29,578 bases of DNA from Bacteroidia bacterium (GCA_025999115.1 BNWW01000029.1:1-29578), one strand, 5' to 3'. Numbered from the stretch's first letter, positions 15,304-24,722 are shown. The notes: generated from the sequence alone by a model not told the origin. Numbers and translations are program-made.

Positions 15304-16632
15304 ATGAATGATATAATTTCCAACTATGTTTATCAATTCGTTTCTTCAAAAAACGATTATTTAGTTTATTGTTCGCAAACAAATGCTTTTTTGAAACTGA
15401 CTCCGGAATTGTATGAATTTTTTTTACAATGTAAAAACAATAGCAATTTATTATCGGAATTGGATGAAGATGTATTAAATCTGTTGAAAAATCATAAAAT
15501 TGTAGTAGATATTAACGCAAATAATGATTATTTATTGAAACGGGAATTTTGCGAAGACCAAGCAGCATATTCTACTGCAGGTTTGGGCTTAGTGTTAGTG
15601 CCGACCGCTGCCTGCAATTTCGACTGCCATTATTGCTTTGAAACAAACAAAGGCGGCGGCAAAATGAACGATAAAACAATCAATAATTTGTTTGATTTTA
15701 TTAAAACGCACGAAGATGCAAGAGAACTTTCCATTACATGGTATGGCGGCGAGCCTTTATTGGGGTTTGATACAATAAAAAAGATATTGCCGCGTTTAAA
15801 GTCTGAAATCAAAATTCCGTTGAAAAGGCATTCCATGGTTACAAACGGTTATTATTTTTCGGATGAAATTATTGATTTTTTTAAAGAATACCCGTTAAAC
15901 CATATTCAAATAACATTAGACGGTAATAAGGAGCGGCACGACAGCATAAGAAAGCAAAAAATCACAGGCGAAGGTTCGTTTGAGCGGATAATGAGTAATA
16001 TTGATAAAATATTAATCGGTTTGCCCGAAACATTCTTGGCAATAAGGGTAAATATTGAAAAAAGCAACAAGCAGGATTTTTACGATTTACATCAACTGCT
16101 GACGTCAAAATATGCAGGGAAAAACATTGACGTTCATCCTGGTATTTTGAGAATTGACAATGAAACTTGTACCGCATTGGCGTGTACTGCAATTGGCAGA
16201 GATGAAGTAAACGAGTTTGATTTTGAAATTAGTAAAAAACAAAAACTTGATGATGATTTGTATCCAGCGTTAGTTTTAAACAGTTGTTGCACAGCCACTT
16301 GTACGAATTCATATATCATTGGCAGCAAAGGAGAAATTTATAAATGCTGGAACGATGTAGGCGATGAAAAGCGAGCAATAGGAAATATTGCAAACAAAGA
16401 ATTGAGCAATCCCAATCTTATGTATCGCTACATTGTCGCTACAAAATGGTATCATAACGAAGAATGTAAAAAATGTTTCTATCTTCCTGTTTGTTCGAGT
16501 CAATGCGCATATTATCGCTTGAGAAATCAATATGAGGGCGGCCAGTACAACCTTTGCCAGTGTATGCAAAAAACGCCCGAAATGCTGGAAAAATGTCTGG
16601 AAAATTTTTATTATAATCAATTTTGCAAATAG
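15304..16632 (+). CDS. radical SAM/SPASM peptide maturase
   Basis: A 442-aa cytoplasmic enzyme that should bind three 4Fe-4S clusters and modify the precursor encoded just upstream. Residues 8-75 form a PqqD/RRE-like leader-binding region (YQFVSSKNDYLVYCSQTNAF). The SAM-cluster motif is CNFDCHYC (Cys104, 108, 111), the SAM-binding WYGGEPLL is at 146-153, and DGNKERHDSIR at 206-216 is typical for peptide maturases. The C-terminal SPASM domain has Cys328/329, 333, 348, 388, 391, 397, 401, 418 and 420 (ECKKCFYLPVCSSQC). Closest in type to maturases of the GG-Bacteroidales/sactipeptide-ranthipeptide kind; the actual crosslink cannot be told. The outer-membrane gene follows 7 bp after its stop. 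It may also serve precursor 2, whose own enzyme is broken. Confidence 0.92.
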   Translation: MNDIISNYVYQFVSSKNDYLVYCSQTNAFLKLTPELYEFFLQCKNNSNLLSELDEDVLNLLKNHKIVVDINANNDYLLKREFCEDQAAYSTAGLGLVLVPTAACNFDCHYCFETNKGGGKMNDKTINNLFDFIKTHEDARELSITWYGGEPLLGFDTIKKILPRLKSEIKIPLKRHSMVTNGYYFSDEIIDFFKEYPLNHIQITLDGNKERHDSIRKQKITGEGSFERIMSNIDKILIGLPETFLAIRVNIEKSNKQDFYDLHQLLTSKYAGKNIDVHPGILRIDNETCTALACTAIGRDEVNEFDFEISKKQKLDDDLYPALVLNSCCTATCTNSYIIGSKGEIYKCWNDVGDEKRAIGNIANKELSNPNLMYRYIVATKWYHNEECKKCFYLPVCSSQCAYYRLRNQYEGGQYNLCQCMQKTPEMLEKCLENFYYNQFCK

Positions 16633-16639
16633 CTTCTTT

Positions 16640-18958
16640 ATGCGAAAATATTTTACAGGAGTATTAATATCTTGTTGTTTGTCAAATATATACGCTCAAA
16701 ATTACAGTGGGAAAATTGTTGATGTGCAAACTCAAAATCCACTTGCTTTCGCCAATGTGGTTTTATTGCAAAAACAAGATTCCGCCTTTGTGGCAGGCGC
16801 AATAACAGATACGTTGGGCAATTTTTCTTTTAACGCAATACAAAATAATTATCTCTTAAAAATCAGTTTTATTGGTTACAAAACCCAATTTGTAGAAATT
16901 GAAAATAAAAATATTGGAACAATAAATCTTGCTCCCGATAGCGAAATCAAGCTCTCTGAACTTACCGTAACAGCCTATCGCCCAATATATAAACTTGAAG
17001 ACGGCGGTATTTCTACCGATATTCAAAACAGCCGGTTGAAAGAAATCGGCAATGCCTCTGATGTTTTGGGGCAATTGCCACTTGTCAACAAATCGGGCGA
17101 TGATTATACCGTTTTCGGGAAAGGTGAGCCGCTGATTTATGTAAATAACCGCCTTCTTCGCAGCAATTCGGAGCTTGAACGAATAAATTCCAGTCAAATT
17201 AAAAAAGTTACCGTAATTACCAATCCATCAGCAGAGTACGATGCAACGACAAAAGCGGTAATTAAAATTGAAACCTTAAAAGTGCAGGGAGAAGGTTTAA
17301 GCGGAAGCATATATTCACGCGCAAATACAAAGCAGTTTATAAGCTTTGGACACAGCGAAATGGTTGATTTGAACTATCGTACAAAAAAATTAGATCTATT
17401 CGGAACTGTATTTTATGGCGACGGAGAGGATATTACTAATACAAAAGGACAACTTTATTTATATCAGCCGGAAAGAATTTTTTTATCAAAAGAAACCAGT
17501 AAAAGAATTGACGGCGGACAAAATTATGGGTATCAAGCCGGCGCAATATATTCCATTAACAGCGACAATGAAGCGGGTATTTATTACGATTATAATAAGC
17601 TACCGGATTTTATAAGGCATCGCCAAGCCGATATGAGCATTTTTATTAATGATATTTTTCAGGAAACATTAAATTCCGACCAAAATGCAGTTCAAAATAT
17701 ACAAACAAACTATGTAAACGCCTATTACAACGGCAAATTAACAAAATGCCTGTCTGTAAAATTAGATATTGACTACGCTAACGGAAATACGGATGAAGAT
17801 CAAACAATCAACAATGTATATGATAATAATACAGCAAACAAAACGGTAACATTTACAAATCAAAATTACAATTTATTTGCTGCAAAATTAGTTTTAAGTA
17901 TGCCTTTGGGCAAAGATAACTTAAATTACGGCACGGAATATTGTTATACAGACAATAAACAGAATCTGAAGATAATAGAACGGGCCGACGCAATTGATAT
18001 TCTTGCGCCAAGCAACAATATTGCCAAGCAAAATCTTTTTGCGGCTTTTGCAGCATACAGTAAAAAACTTAGTAAATTTTCGATAAATTTAGGTTTGCGT
18101 TACGAAAATATCGATTTTCAATATTTCATGGATAACCAAAAACAGCAGGAAGAAAGTAAAATTTACGATAATTTGTTTCCAAAATTGAATATCACTTATG
18201 CAATAAATAATATTGAATTGATGGCCGGTTACAACCGCACAATAAAACGTCCAAGTTATTTTCAACTGCGCAATCGCGTAATGTACGACAGTCCGTATTG
18301 GTACGAAACAGGTAATCCTCTTCTAAAGCCAACAATCAATAACAGCATCACATCTTCCGCAAAATGGAAAGGTTTTTTATTTTCGGCGAATTATGCTGTT
18401 TTACAGCAGGCAATCGTCTTCATATCAGAGCGTTATCAACAAGACATTATTCTTTCAAAAACAGATAATCTGGGCAATGTAAAAAATTTGTCGCTTTCGG
18501 CTTTTTATTCCAAAACAGTTCGTTTTTGGCAGCCTTCATTAGAATTGAATATGTCGAAAGAGTTCATCAATTATGATAATCAAACATTTAACGAACCGGT
18601 ATATTACATTAAATTAAAAAATAATTTTCAGTTCAACAAAACATTTCAAATTGGCTTGGAAACCAATTATACAAGTTGCGGTAATTCCGATATGTACTAC
18701 AATTATGACAGATTTCGGATAGACGTTTATTTAGCAAAAACATTCTTTAACGATAATTTGCGAATAAATTTTTACGGAACGGATATTTTTGATACCGACA
18801 GAGGCAATGGTTATTTCAATATTAATAACATCTATTTTCCACATAAAACCGACTTTAAGTGTCGCCCTCGGTTTTCAGTATCCTTATCCTATCGCTTCAA
18901 CTCCACAAACAGTAAATACAAAGGCGAACAGGCCAGCGACGAACTAAACAGGCTATGA
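16640..18958 (+). CDS. outer-membrane beta-barrel protein (TonB-receptor-like), cassette 1
   Basis: A 772-aa outer-membrane protein starting at ATG 16640; the longer ORF would run back into the maturase gene. Signal peptide MRKYFTGVLISCCLSNIYAQ. Residues 22-100 form a carboxypeptidase-regulatory-like domain (IVDVQTQNPLAFANVVLL, DTLGNFSF), then a plug-like domain (ILGQLPLV-type VLGQLPLVNKSGDDYTVFG, IYVNNRLL, ITNPSAEYDATTKAVIKIE), then an ~500-residue barrel of the OMP_b-brl_3 type (FSVSLSYRF near the end, followed by a ~20-residue polar tail). No TonB box was recognised. It overlaps the transporter gene by 4 bp (ATGA), so it is coupled to it. Likely role: release, re-uptake or immunity for the peptide; inferred from position. 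Confidence 0.87.
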   Translation: MRKYFTGVLISCCLSNIYAQNYSGKIVDVQTQNPLAFANVVLLQKQDSAFVAGAITDTLGNFSFNAIQNNYLLKISFIGYKTQFVEIENKNIGTINLAPDSEIKLSELTVTAYRPIYKLEDGGISTDIQNSRLKEIGNASDVLGQLPLVNKSGDDYTVFGKGEPLIYVNNRLLRSNSELERINSSQIKKVTVITNPSAEYDATTKAVIKIETLKVQGEGLSGSIYSRANTKQFISFGHSEMVDLNYRTKKLDLFGTVFYGDGEDITNTKGQLYLYQPERIFLSKETSKRIDGGQNYGYQAGAIYSINSDNEAGIYYDYNKLPDFIRHRQADMSIFINDIFQETLNSDQNAVQNIQTNYVNAYYNGKLTKCLSVKLDIDYANGNTDEDQTINNVYDNNTANKTVTFTNQNYNLFAAKLVLSMPLGKDNLNYGTEYCYTDNKQNLKIIERADAIDILAPSNNIAKQNLFAAFAAYSKKLSKFSINLGLRYENIDFQYFMDNQKQQEESKIYDNLFPKLNITYAINNIELMAGYNRTIKRPSYFQLRNRVMYDSPYWYETGNPLLKPTINNSITSSAKWKGFLFSANYAVLQQAIVFISERYQQDIILSKTDNLGNVKNLSLSAFYSKTVRFWQPSLELNMSKEFINYDNQTFNEPVYYIKLKNNFQFNKTFQIGLETNYTSCGNSDMYYNYDRFRIDVYLAKTFFNDNLRINFYGTDIFDTDRGNGYFNINNIYFPHKTDFKCRPRFSVSLSYRFNSTNSKYKGEQASDELNRL

Positions 18959-21126
18959 AACTCACTTTCACACCTCAACGAGACCAGATGGATTGCGGAA
19001 CTGCCTGCCTCGCAATGGTTGCAGGAGCATACGGCAAACGCTATCCGGTGGAATACCTTCATGAGGCGTGCTTTCTTACAAGGGACGGCGTATCGTTATT
19101 GGGTATTACCGAAGCTGCGCAAAAAATCGGTTTTGAAACGCTATCCGCCAAACTTTCAATGGAAAAATTACGCGAAAACCACAATGCTTTGCCCTGTATC
19201 CTCCACTGGAACCAAAATCATTTTGTAGTTTTACGTTCCATACAAGCAAATAAATTCTCCATCGCCGACCCATCGCATGGATTTGTAAAACTACCGGAAA
19301 AAGATTTTCGCAAATCATGGTTATCCGACAACGAAAAAGGCGTTGCATTATTTCTTAATCCAACCGGAAAATTTTATGAATTGCAACCGCCCGCACAGCA
19401 AAAAATGTCATTGCAGTATATGTGTGGCTATCTGAAAACGTATAAATGGCAAATTATGTGGATGTTTTTGCTATTACTCTTTGGCAGCGCGCTGACATTA
19501 ATTTTCCCATTCCTGACACAAAATTTAATCGACAAAGGCGTAAACGGCAAAAATCTCAATATCATCTTAACTATTCTATTAGCGCAACTTGCCCTTTTTC
19601 TGGGAACTATTACTTTTGAAATTATCCGGAATTGGCTGATGCTTTATGTCGGTACCAAGTTGAGTATCAAAATTATATCCGATTTCTTAAAGAAATTATT
19701 AAAATTACCGGTATATTTTTTCGATACCAAAATGATGGGCGATTTTCAGCAACGTATTCAAGACAACGAGCGTATCGAACACTTCCTTACTTCCCAAAGC
19801 TTGCTGACTTTCTTTTCGGTGATTACCTTTTCGGTCTTCTTTGGCGTGTTGTGGTATTACGATATTAAGATTTTACTTATTTATCTGGTTCTTACCGTTT
19901 TATCTGTTCTCTGGTCTTTGTTTTGGTTAAAAAAGCGAAAATATCTGGATTATTTCCGGTTTCAGGAACGCAGCAATAATCAAGAGTCGATTTATGAAAT
20001 CTTGAATGGCGTTACGGAAATGAAACTCAACGATTTTGCCGATTATAAACGCTCTAAATGGGAAGAAGTCCAACAGCGGCTTTTCAAATTAAATATCCGG
20101 ATTTTACGCCTTGACCAATTGCAAATGTCGGGATTTGAATTTATTAATCAATTAAAAAACATTATTGTAACTTTTCTTGCAGCGACTTTGGTTATCAAAG
20201 GAGACCTAACGTTAGGTATCATGATGAGTATTTCATACATCATTGGACAAATGAATTCGCCGGTAAATCAATTAGTTGATTTTTTCAGGGGACTGCAAGA
20301 TGCAAAATTGAGTTTGGAGCGATTAAATGAGGTTCAAAACCATGAGGAAGAGGAACAATCCGGGCAAATTGAATTTGCCGGAACCGGCGGCGGTATAAAA
20401 ATAAAAAATCTTTCTTTCCAATACGAAGGCCCTCATTCTCCATTTGTTTTGAAAAATATTAATCTGGAGATGCCGGAAGGTAAAATCACGGCAATTGTCG
20501 GCGCAAGCGGCAGCGGAAAAACCACATTAATGAAATTATTGCTGAAATTTTATCCGCCCATTGAAGGAAATATTTTTTACAACAGCATAAATATTAACGA
20601 TTTATCTGCGGAAAGTTTACGCCGGCATATCGGAACGGTTATGCAAGACGGTTTTATTTTTTCGGATACAATCGAACGGAATATTGCTACTTCCGATAAA
20701 ATAATCAACAAAGAAAAACTTCAACAGTCTATAAAAATAGCCAATATCGAAGATTTTATCGAACATTTACCATTAAAATACAATACCAAATTAGGCGCCT
20801 CCGGCAACGGTATTTCCGGCGGCCAGCGGCAACGAATTTTGATTGCACGCGCCGTCTATAAAAATCCCCATTATATCTTTTTTGATGAGGCGACAAGTGC
20901 ATTAGATGCTGAAAATGAAAAGATTATCCACGATAATTTACAAGATTTTTTTCATGGAAAAACTGTCCTTATTATTGCTCATCGACTTTCTACCGTCAAA
21001 AACGCCGACCAAATTATTGTGTTGAAAGAAGGTCAAATCGTAGAACAGGGCAATCATGCTCAATTAGTCGAAAAGCAAGGCGAATATTTTAATCTGGTTA
21101 AAAATCAGTTGGAATTGGGAAATTAA
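18955..21126 (+). CDS. peptidase-containing ABC transporter (C39 PCAT), cassette 1
   Basis: A 723-aa inner-membrane exporter that cuts GG leaders and pumps out the core peptide. The N-terminal C39 peptidase has Gln8, nucleophile Cys14 (MDCGTACLAMV), His89 (NQNHFVVL) and Asp105 (ADPSHGF). A six-helix ABC membrane domain spans about 150-440. The ATPase has Walker A GASGSGKTT (516-524), signature ISGGQ (620-624), Walker B FFDEATSALD with Asp644/Glu645, and His676. Translationally coupled to the outer-membrane gene by an ATGA overlap. Its last 141 bp and the following 17 bp are nearly identical to the end of the second PCAT, although the rest of the two genes is clearly diverged. Intact and probably functional. 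Confidence 0.96.
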   Translation: MKLTFTPQRDQMDCGTACLAMVAGAYGKRYPVEYLHEACFLTRDGVSLLGITEAAQKIGFETLSAKLSMEKLRENHNALPCILHWNQNHFVVLRSIQANKFSIADPSHGFVKLPEKDFRKSWLSDNEKGVALFLNPTGKFYELQPPAQQKMSLQYMCGYLKTYKWQIMWMFLLLLFGSALTLIFPFLTQNLIDKGVNGKNLNIILTILLAQLALFLGTITFEIIRNWLMLYVGTKLSIKIISDFLKKLLKLPVYFFDTKMMGDFQQRIQDNERIEHFLTSQSLLTFFSVITFSVFFGVLWYYDIKILLIYLVLTVLSVLWSLFWLKKRKYLDYFRFQERSNNQESIYEILNGVTEMKLNDFADYKRSKWEEVQQRLFKLNIRILRLDQLQMSGFEFINQLKNIIVTFLAATLVIKGDLTLGIMMSISYIIGQMNSPVNQLVDFFRGLQDAKLSLERLNEVQNHEEEEQSGQIEFAGTGGGIKIKNLSFQYEGPHSPFVLKNINLEMPEGKITAIVGASGSGKTTLMKLLLKFYPPIEGNIFYNSININDLSAESLRRHIGTVMQDGFIFSDTIERNIATSDKIINKEKLQQSIKIANIEDFIEHLPLKYNTKLGASGNGISGGQRQRILIARAVYKNPHYIFFDEATSALDAENEKIIHDNLQDFFHGKTVLIIAHRLSTVKNADQIIVLKEGQIVEQGNHAQLVEKQGEYFNLVKNQLELGN

Positions 21127-21143
21127 ATAGGATAGCTATCAAT
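20986..21143 (+). repeat. 158-bp direct repeat, copy 1 (PCAT 3' end plus palindrome)
   Basis: Identical to 27951-28108 except for two single-base differences. It covers the last 46 codons plus stop of the transporter and 17 bp beyond, including the perfect 10-bp palindrome GATAGCTATC (21131-21140). Similarity ends sharply at both sides. It closes cassette 1. Confidence 0.95.
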
Positions 21144-21152
21144 AAAAAAAAC

Positions 21153-21171
21153 GGAACGTGTATTAAATTGA
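21153..21171 (+). repeat. direct repeat copy 2: orphan uvrB 3' tail
   Basis: GGAACGTGTATTAAATTGA matches the end of uvrB (14319-14337) in 18 of 19 positions; in the same frame it reads Glu-Arg-Val-Leu-Asn-stop, although no uvrB precedes it. It starts 9 bp after the 158-bp repeat and opens cassette 2. Confidence 0.65.
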
Positions 21172-21185
21172 TAATAAGTCAATAG

Positions 21186-21376
21186 CTATTCGGTTCCATT
21201 TTGTTCATTTTGGAGTTTCTGAATTTCGTTTTCTAATCGTTCTATGTATTTCCGTTGAGTGTCCAACAAATATTCAGGAATAGAATATATGTTGTTTGTT
21301 CCTTGATAATGAACCGTTGAACTATCTCTACATATAAAAACCTGAGTATCGTCCGAATTAGCTTAACTTTTTCCAT
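21186..21376 (-). pseudogene. decayed XRE-type regulator remnant
   Basis: The minus strand from ATG 21376 (MEKV...) shifts frame after a few codons, and another frame runs to TAG at 21186, reading RDSSTVHYQGTNNIYSIP and then LDTQRKYIERLENEIQKLQN. This polar linker followed by a coiled coil has the same build as the C-terminus of the intact regulator at 14350-14712, and its stop lies at the same distance from the uvrB-tail repeat. The HTH half is missing. Between PCAT1 and the next outer-membrane gene (21127-21457) this remnant, the two repeat ends and a promoter are all I see. Confidence 0.6.
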
Positions 21377-21416
21377 GATGTCTATTTTTTACGCGGATTC
21401 ATATTTGTTTTTTATT

Positions 21417-21424
21417 TAACTTTG
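21417..21424 (+). promoter_or_regulatory. -7 box of the cassette 2 promoter
   Basis: TAACTTTG is a perfect TAnnTTTG box 33 bp before the ATG at 21458, giving a leader of about 27 nt. No convincing TTTG at -33. It would start the cassette 2 operon after the XRE remnant. Confidence 0.55.
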
Positions 21425-21457
21425 CATCTGAAATTCATAGATCATAACAAATACCAC

Positions 21458-23806
21458 ATGAAACAAATTATTGTTCTATTGTTACTTGCAAATGTCTGTT
21501 TTAATATTATGTCCCAAAATATTAAAATAAACGGTAAAATATTAGATGAACAATCCAATGCAGTAATCGCAGCAACCGTTTCTTTAATCTCAAAAGACAG
21601 CGTTTTGATTTCGGGAACCATCACGGATAATTTGGGAAATTTTGAATTAACAACTGCTACAAAAACGGAACGTTGCCGGCTTCGTATTACGCATCTTGAA
21701 TTTGAAACTAATTATCTGTCGCTAATTCCCGATAAAGACACAACAATGGTTGTGCATTTGAATGAAAAATCAATTTTACTGAATGAAATACAAATTGTTG
21801 CCAAAAAACCGGTTTACGAATTTCAAAACGAAAAATTAATTGTGAATGTCGAAGAAATTCCAAATGTTCAGACTTATAATGCGACCAAACTATTAGAAAC
21901 ACTTCCCGGCGTAAATTCGAACGACGGATTGACGCTAAACGGGCAAGTTGCTACCGTCTATCTAAACGGTAAAAAACAAACGATGAAACTATCGGATATC
22001 CTGCAAAACCTGCCTGTTACGGCCATCGGAAAAATAGAGTTAATTTATTCGGCGAATGGTGTATATGATGCATCGGACGGCTCGGTTATCAATATCGTTT
22101 ATAAACAACAGCGTGTCGAAGGATATTTTTTATCTGTTGGAGGATATGCAACCGCTTATAAAAAAGGACATTGGGATGGAGGAACAAACGCGACGATTAT
22201 GTTTAAGAAAAACAATGTAATGCTAAATTCAATGCTTTCATACCGGAATAATAATGTGGTTTCGCAGGGAAACGATACTTTACAATACCGAAACAATGCT
22301 TTGCTTTATCAAGACAGAGCCGGCGTACAGAATCTCAATGTTTATATGGGAATGGCAAATATAAGTTGGGATTTTAAGGAAGGACATAACCTGAATGTTA
22401 ATTTTAACTTTTACGATGATTTTTCAAACAACACATCTCTTCAAAAATATATGTTGCAAACGGATGATATAAACCTAAATACTTGGAATGTAAAATCGAA
22501 AGGCAATGACGATATGTGGGCGGGACAAATAGAATACACCTCACCCGACACATTAAATAATAAATTCAAGGCTTCTTACGGCATCATTTACGGAGGATTG
22601 CGAAATCATGGCGGTACTTATGAAAATGATTTGGAAATACTCCACACCGACGACGAAATGGTAGCGCATCGCCATACTGTCAAATTTGACTATGAACACA
22701 AATTTTCCGGTAAATTAAATTTATTATTTGGACTAAAAACCGATTTAGGCCAATTGAACGACAATATAATATACTCTAAAACAAGCGATACCGACCACTA
22801 TCCTGCCAACTCGTTTTTGGGCAAAGAAAACATTTACGCCGGTTATGCACAGCTAAAATATACATTTGATAAAAGCTGGTCGGCAAGCGCCTCTTTGCGT
22901 TCGGAATATACTTATTATTTCCTTGATTTTAAGACATTAAATGAAAATATCACAGATTCTTACACTAATTTTTTTCCCTATTTTACAACTTCGTATAACA
23001 GCAAGAATCGCAATTACCAATCTTCGTTATCTTTCGGATCTTCTATTGAACGACCCGATTATAATGATATGTTACCCGGAATCCGTTACCTAAATCAATA
23101 CCGCTACCTGCAAGGCAATCCCGAATTGAAGCCAACTATCTGCAACACTTTACAATGGAGAAATATGCTTTATCAGTTCATTAATATCTATTTAGGCTAT
23201 CAAACAGGCAACAATATAGAGGGCATTGTTTCAAAAAATAGTTCAATAGACCCGCTTGTTATCGAAGCTACGTATCGAAATATTGCTGATTACACAATGA
23301 TTTATACCGGAAGTGATATTTATTATCAATTATTTTCGGATAAATTGTCAGGGCAAATAGCCGGTTATGTACACAACTTGTCTTATCAGAATCCAAGAAA
23401 CGGATTTGAACTGCCGGAAAAGAAAAGCAACTATTGGCGATGGACCTTCAACGCATCATGTAACTATCAAATAACAAAGCAATTGGGAATCTATTGCCGG
23501 TATTTTCTTTATCCCGGCTACAACAGTTTTGTATATACCACGCATACCCGGTGGCTGGCCAATGGCGGAATATTTTATAACGCACCCAACGACAGTTGGT
23601 CGCTTTTGCTTGATATAAACGATCTGTTTCATTCCAACAAAACTTTTCGGGAACGGCCTTTTGGCGGCAATATCAGTCGGGAACATAGCTATTTAAACAG
23701 TCAATATGTCCAATTATCATTTGTTATGAAATTCAAAGGCGGCGAAAAGGTGGAAGACAAGGCAAAGTCCGGTTCGTTGGAAATGGATAGATTTTCAACA
23801 AAATAA
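21458..23806 (+). CDS. outer-membrane beta-barrel protein (TonB-receptor-like), cassette 2
   Basis: A 782-aa paralogue of the cassette 1 outer-membrane protein. The ATG at 21458 gives a clean signal peptide (MKQIIVLLLLANVCFNIMSQ); an upstream TTG lies in the promoter box. Domain order is the same: a carboxypeptidase-regulatory-like domain (INGKILDEQSNAVIAATVSL, DNLGNFEL), a plug-like region (LLETLPGVNSNDGLTLNGQ, VYLNGKK, LIYSANGVYDASDGSVINIV) and a barrel with many aromatic strands up to YVQLSFVMKF, then a ~27-residue charged tail. Sequence similarity to the cassette 1 copy is moderate, so they separated long ago or were acquired separately. It leads the operon rather than preceding the transporter directly. 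Role in peptide traffic or immunity is inferred from position. Confidence 0.86.
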   Translation: MKQIIVLLLLANVCFNIMSQNIKINGKILDEQSNAVIAATVSLISKDSVLISGTITDNLGNFELTTATKTERCRLRITHLEFETNYLSLIPDKDTTMVVHLNEKSILLNEIQIVAKKPVYEFQNEKLIVNVEEIPNVQTYNATKLLETLPGVNSNDGLTLNGQVATVYLNGKKQTMKLSDILQNLPVTAIGKIELIYSANGVYDASDGSVINIVYKQQRVEGYFLSVGGYATAYKKGHWDGGTNATIMFKKNNVMLNSMLSYRNNNVVSQGNDTLQYRNNALLYQDRAGVQNLNVYMGMANISWDFKEGHNLNVNFNFYDDFSNNTSLQKYMLQTDDINLNTWNVKSKGNDDMWAGQIEYTSPDTLNNKFKASYGIIYGGLRNHGGTYENDLEILHTDDEMVAHRHTVKFDYEHKFSGKLNLLFGLKTDLGQLNDNIIYSKTSDTDHYPANSFLGKENIYAGYAQLKYTFDKSWSASASLRSEYTYYFLDFKTLNENITDSYTNFFPYFTTSYNSKNRNYQSSLSFGSSIERPDYNDMLPGIRYLNQYRYLQGNPELKPTICNTLQWRNMLYQFINIYLGYQTGNNIEGIVSKNSSIDPLVIEATYRNIADYTMIYTGSDIYYQLFSDKLSGQIAGYVHNLSYQNPRNGFELPEKKSNYWRWTFNASCNYQITKQLGIYCRYFLYPGYNSFVYTTHTRWLANGGIFYNAPNDSWSLLLDINDLFHSNKTFRERPFGGNISREHSYLNSQYVQLSFVMKFKGGEKVEDKAKSGSLEMDRFSTK

Positions 23807-23807
23807 A

Positions 23808-24439
23808 AATTGGCAATTATATATAATAGAACCACCTTATGACTTCAAAAGAATAAGATTTTCTAAACCGGTGGCCATAGTATTTGTAATCAATACCGAT
23901 TGTGTTACAAATTGTATTTATTGTATAAATTGAACGAAGAATATCATCAAATGAAACCATCTTTAAAACAAATAGAAGAAATCCTAAATTTTATAAATCA
24001 AAAGCGTAAAGAAGTGGATTTTGAAATAACGTTTGATGATCAAAGAATAATAAAAGAAGAATTATGCAATTATTCTGAATTTAAAGAACGTAGTTTATGC
24101 ACTGCAAATGTTGAAGGCTTGGTTATTTTGCCTGATGGAAAAGTTACAATCTGTGAAGAATTGTATTGGAACGAAAATTTTCTTTTGGGCGATTTGACTA
24201 CATCAAGCATATTAGAAGTGTGGAGCTCCGATAAAGCTAAATCTTTGTGGAATTTAAATCAAAAAAATTTTCCCAAAGAAAGCGCTTGCTCTTCTTGTCA
24301 AGATTTCGATAATTGCAGAAAAGGTAAAGGAGTTTGTTGGAAAATGGTAGTTAAAGGATATGATTGGGAAAATTATTTATATCCGGATCCAAGATGCCCA
24401 AGAGCTCCCGAATTAGTTTATAATATTTGTTCCGATTGA
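23808..24439 (+). pseudogene. radical SAM/SPASM maturase with internal deletion and frameshift
   Basis: In one frame (23808-23933) the sequence reads EPPYDFKRIRFSKPVAIVFV, then INTDCVTNCIYC and a stop: the complete radical SAM CxxxCxxC motif (Cys codons at 23901, 23913 and 23922) with its usual upstream strand, but no ATG. In another frame (23900-24439; possible ATG 23951) the C-terminal part follows: NVEGLVILPDGKVTICEELYW, then Cys-rich SACSSCQDFDNCRKGKGVC and DPRCP, a complete-looking SPASM domain. The ~150-200 residues of the TIM barrel that should lie between are gone. It is therefore a dead radical SAM gene, unless the ~163-residue SPASM piece is made alone as an accessory protein. The ACP gene follows 3 bp after its stop. 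Confidence 0.82.
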
Positions 24440-24442
24440 CAG

Positions 24443-24682
24443 ATGATTACGATAAATGACATACAAAGTTATTTCAATAATAAAACGGATGCAAACTTAA
24501 ACATTTCCGCTACAACTAAAATAATGGATCTAAGTTTAGATTCGCTGGAATTGTTGGAATTGATCATGTATCTTGAGAGTAATTATGCTGTTCAGATAAA
24601 ATTTTCTACGATTAATGGACAAATGTCTATACAAGAATTTATTGAACGTATGAATCAGCAAACAGAAAAGCCATATCCATAG
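24443..24682 (+). CDS. acyl carrier protein
   Basis: A 79-aa acyl/peptidyl carrier protein. LSLDSLELLELIMYLE holds the phosphopantetheine attachment site Asp33-Ser34-Leu35 at the start of helix 2; the rest fits a four-helix bundle (ITINDIQSYFNNKT at helix 1, SIQEFIERMNQQ at helix 4). The holo form would be made by a phosphopantetheinyl transferase encoded elsewhere. It starts 3 bp after the SPASM fragment's stop and is followed 40 bp later by precursor 2, then a GNAT gene. It is too far from any fatty-acid synthesis genes to be the housekeeping AcpP. Likely job: deliver an acyl group to the peptide via the GNAT protein, which is inferred from context. Confidence 0.85.
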   Translation: MITINDIQSYFNNKTDANLNISATTKIMDLSLDSLELLELIMYLESNYAVQIKFSTINGQMSIQEFIERMNQQTEKPYP

Positions 24683-24722
24683 GGCTTAAACTATGGGATT
24701 ATTAATATTAAAAAATTAAATC

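Noticed and set aside
16532..16639. Longer start for the cassette 1 outer-membrane protein
   Set aside because: It would overlap the radical SAM gene by 100 bp, and the ATG at 16640 begins a normal signal peptide.
23900..24439. Intact small radical SAM protein
   Set aside because: In this frame the CxxxCxxC motif is read out of frame as non-Cys residues; the true motif is in another frame, so the ORF is only the SPASM end.
24443..24682. Housekeeping fatty-acid AcpP
   Set aside because: The sequence is poorly acidic for AcpP, and no fab gene is adjacent; it sits inside the peptide cassette.
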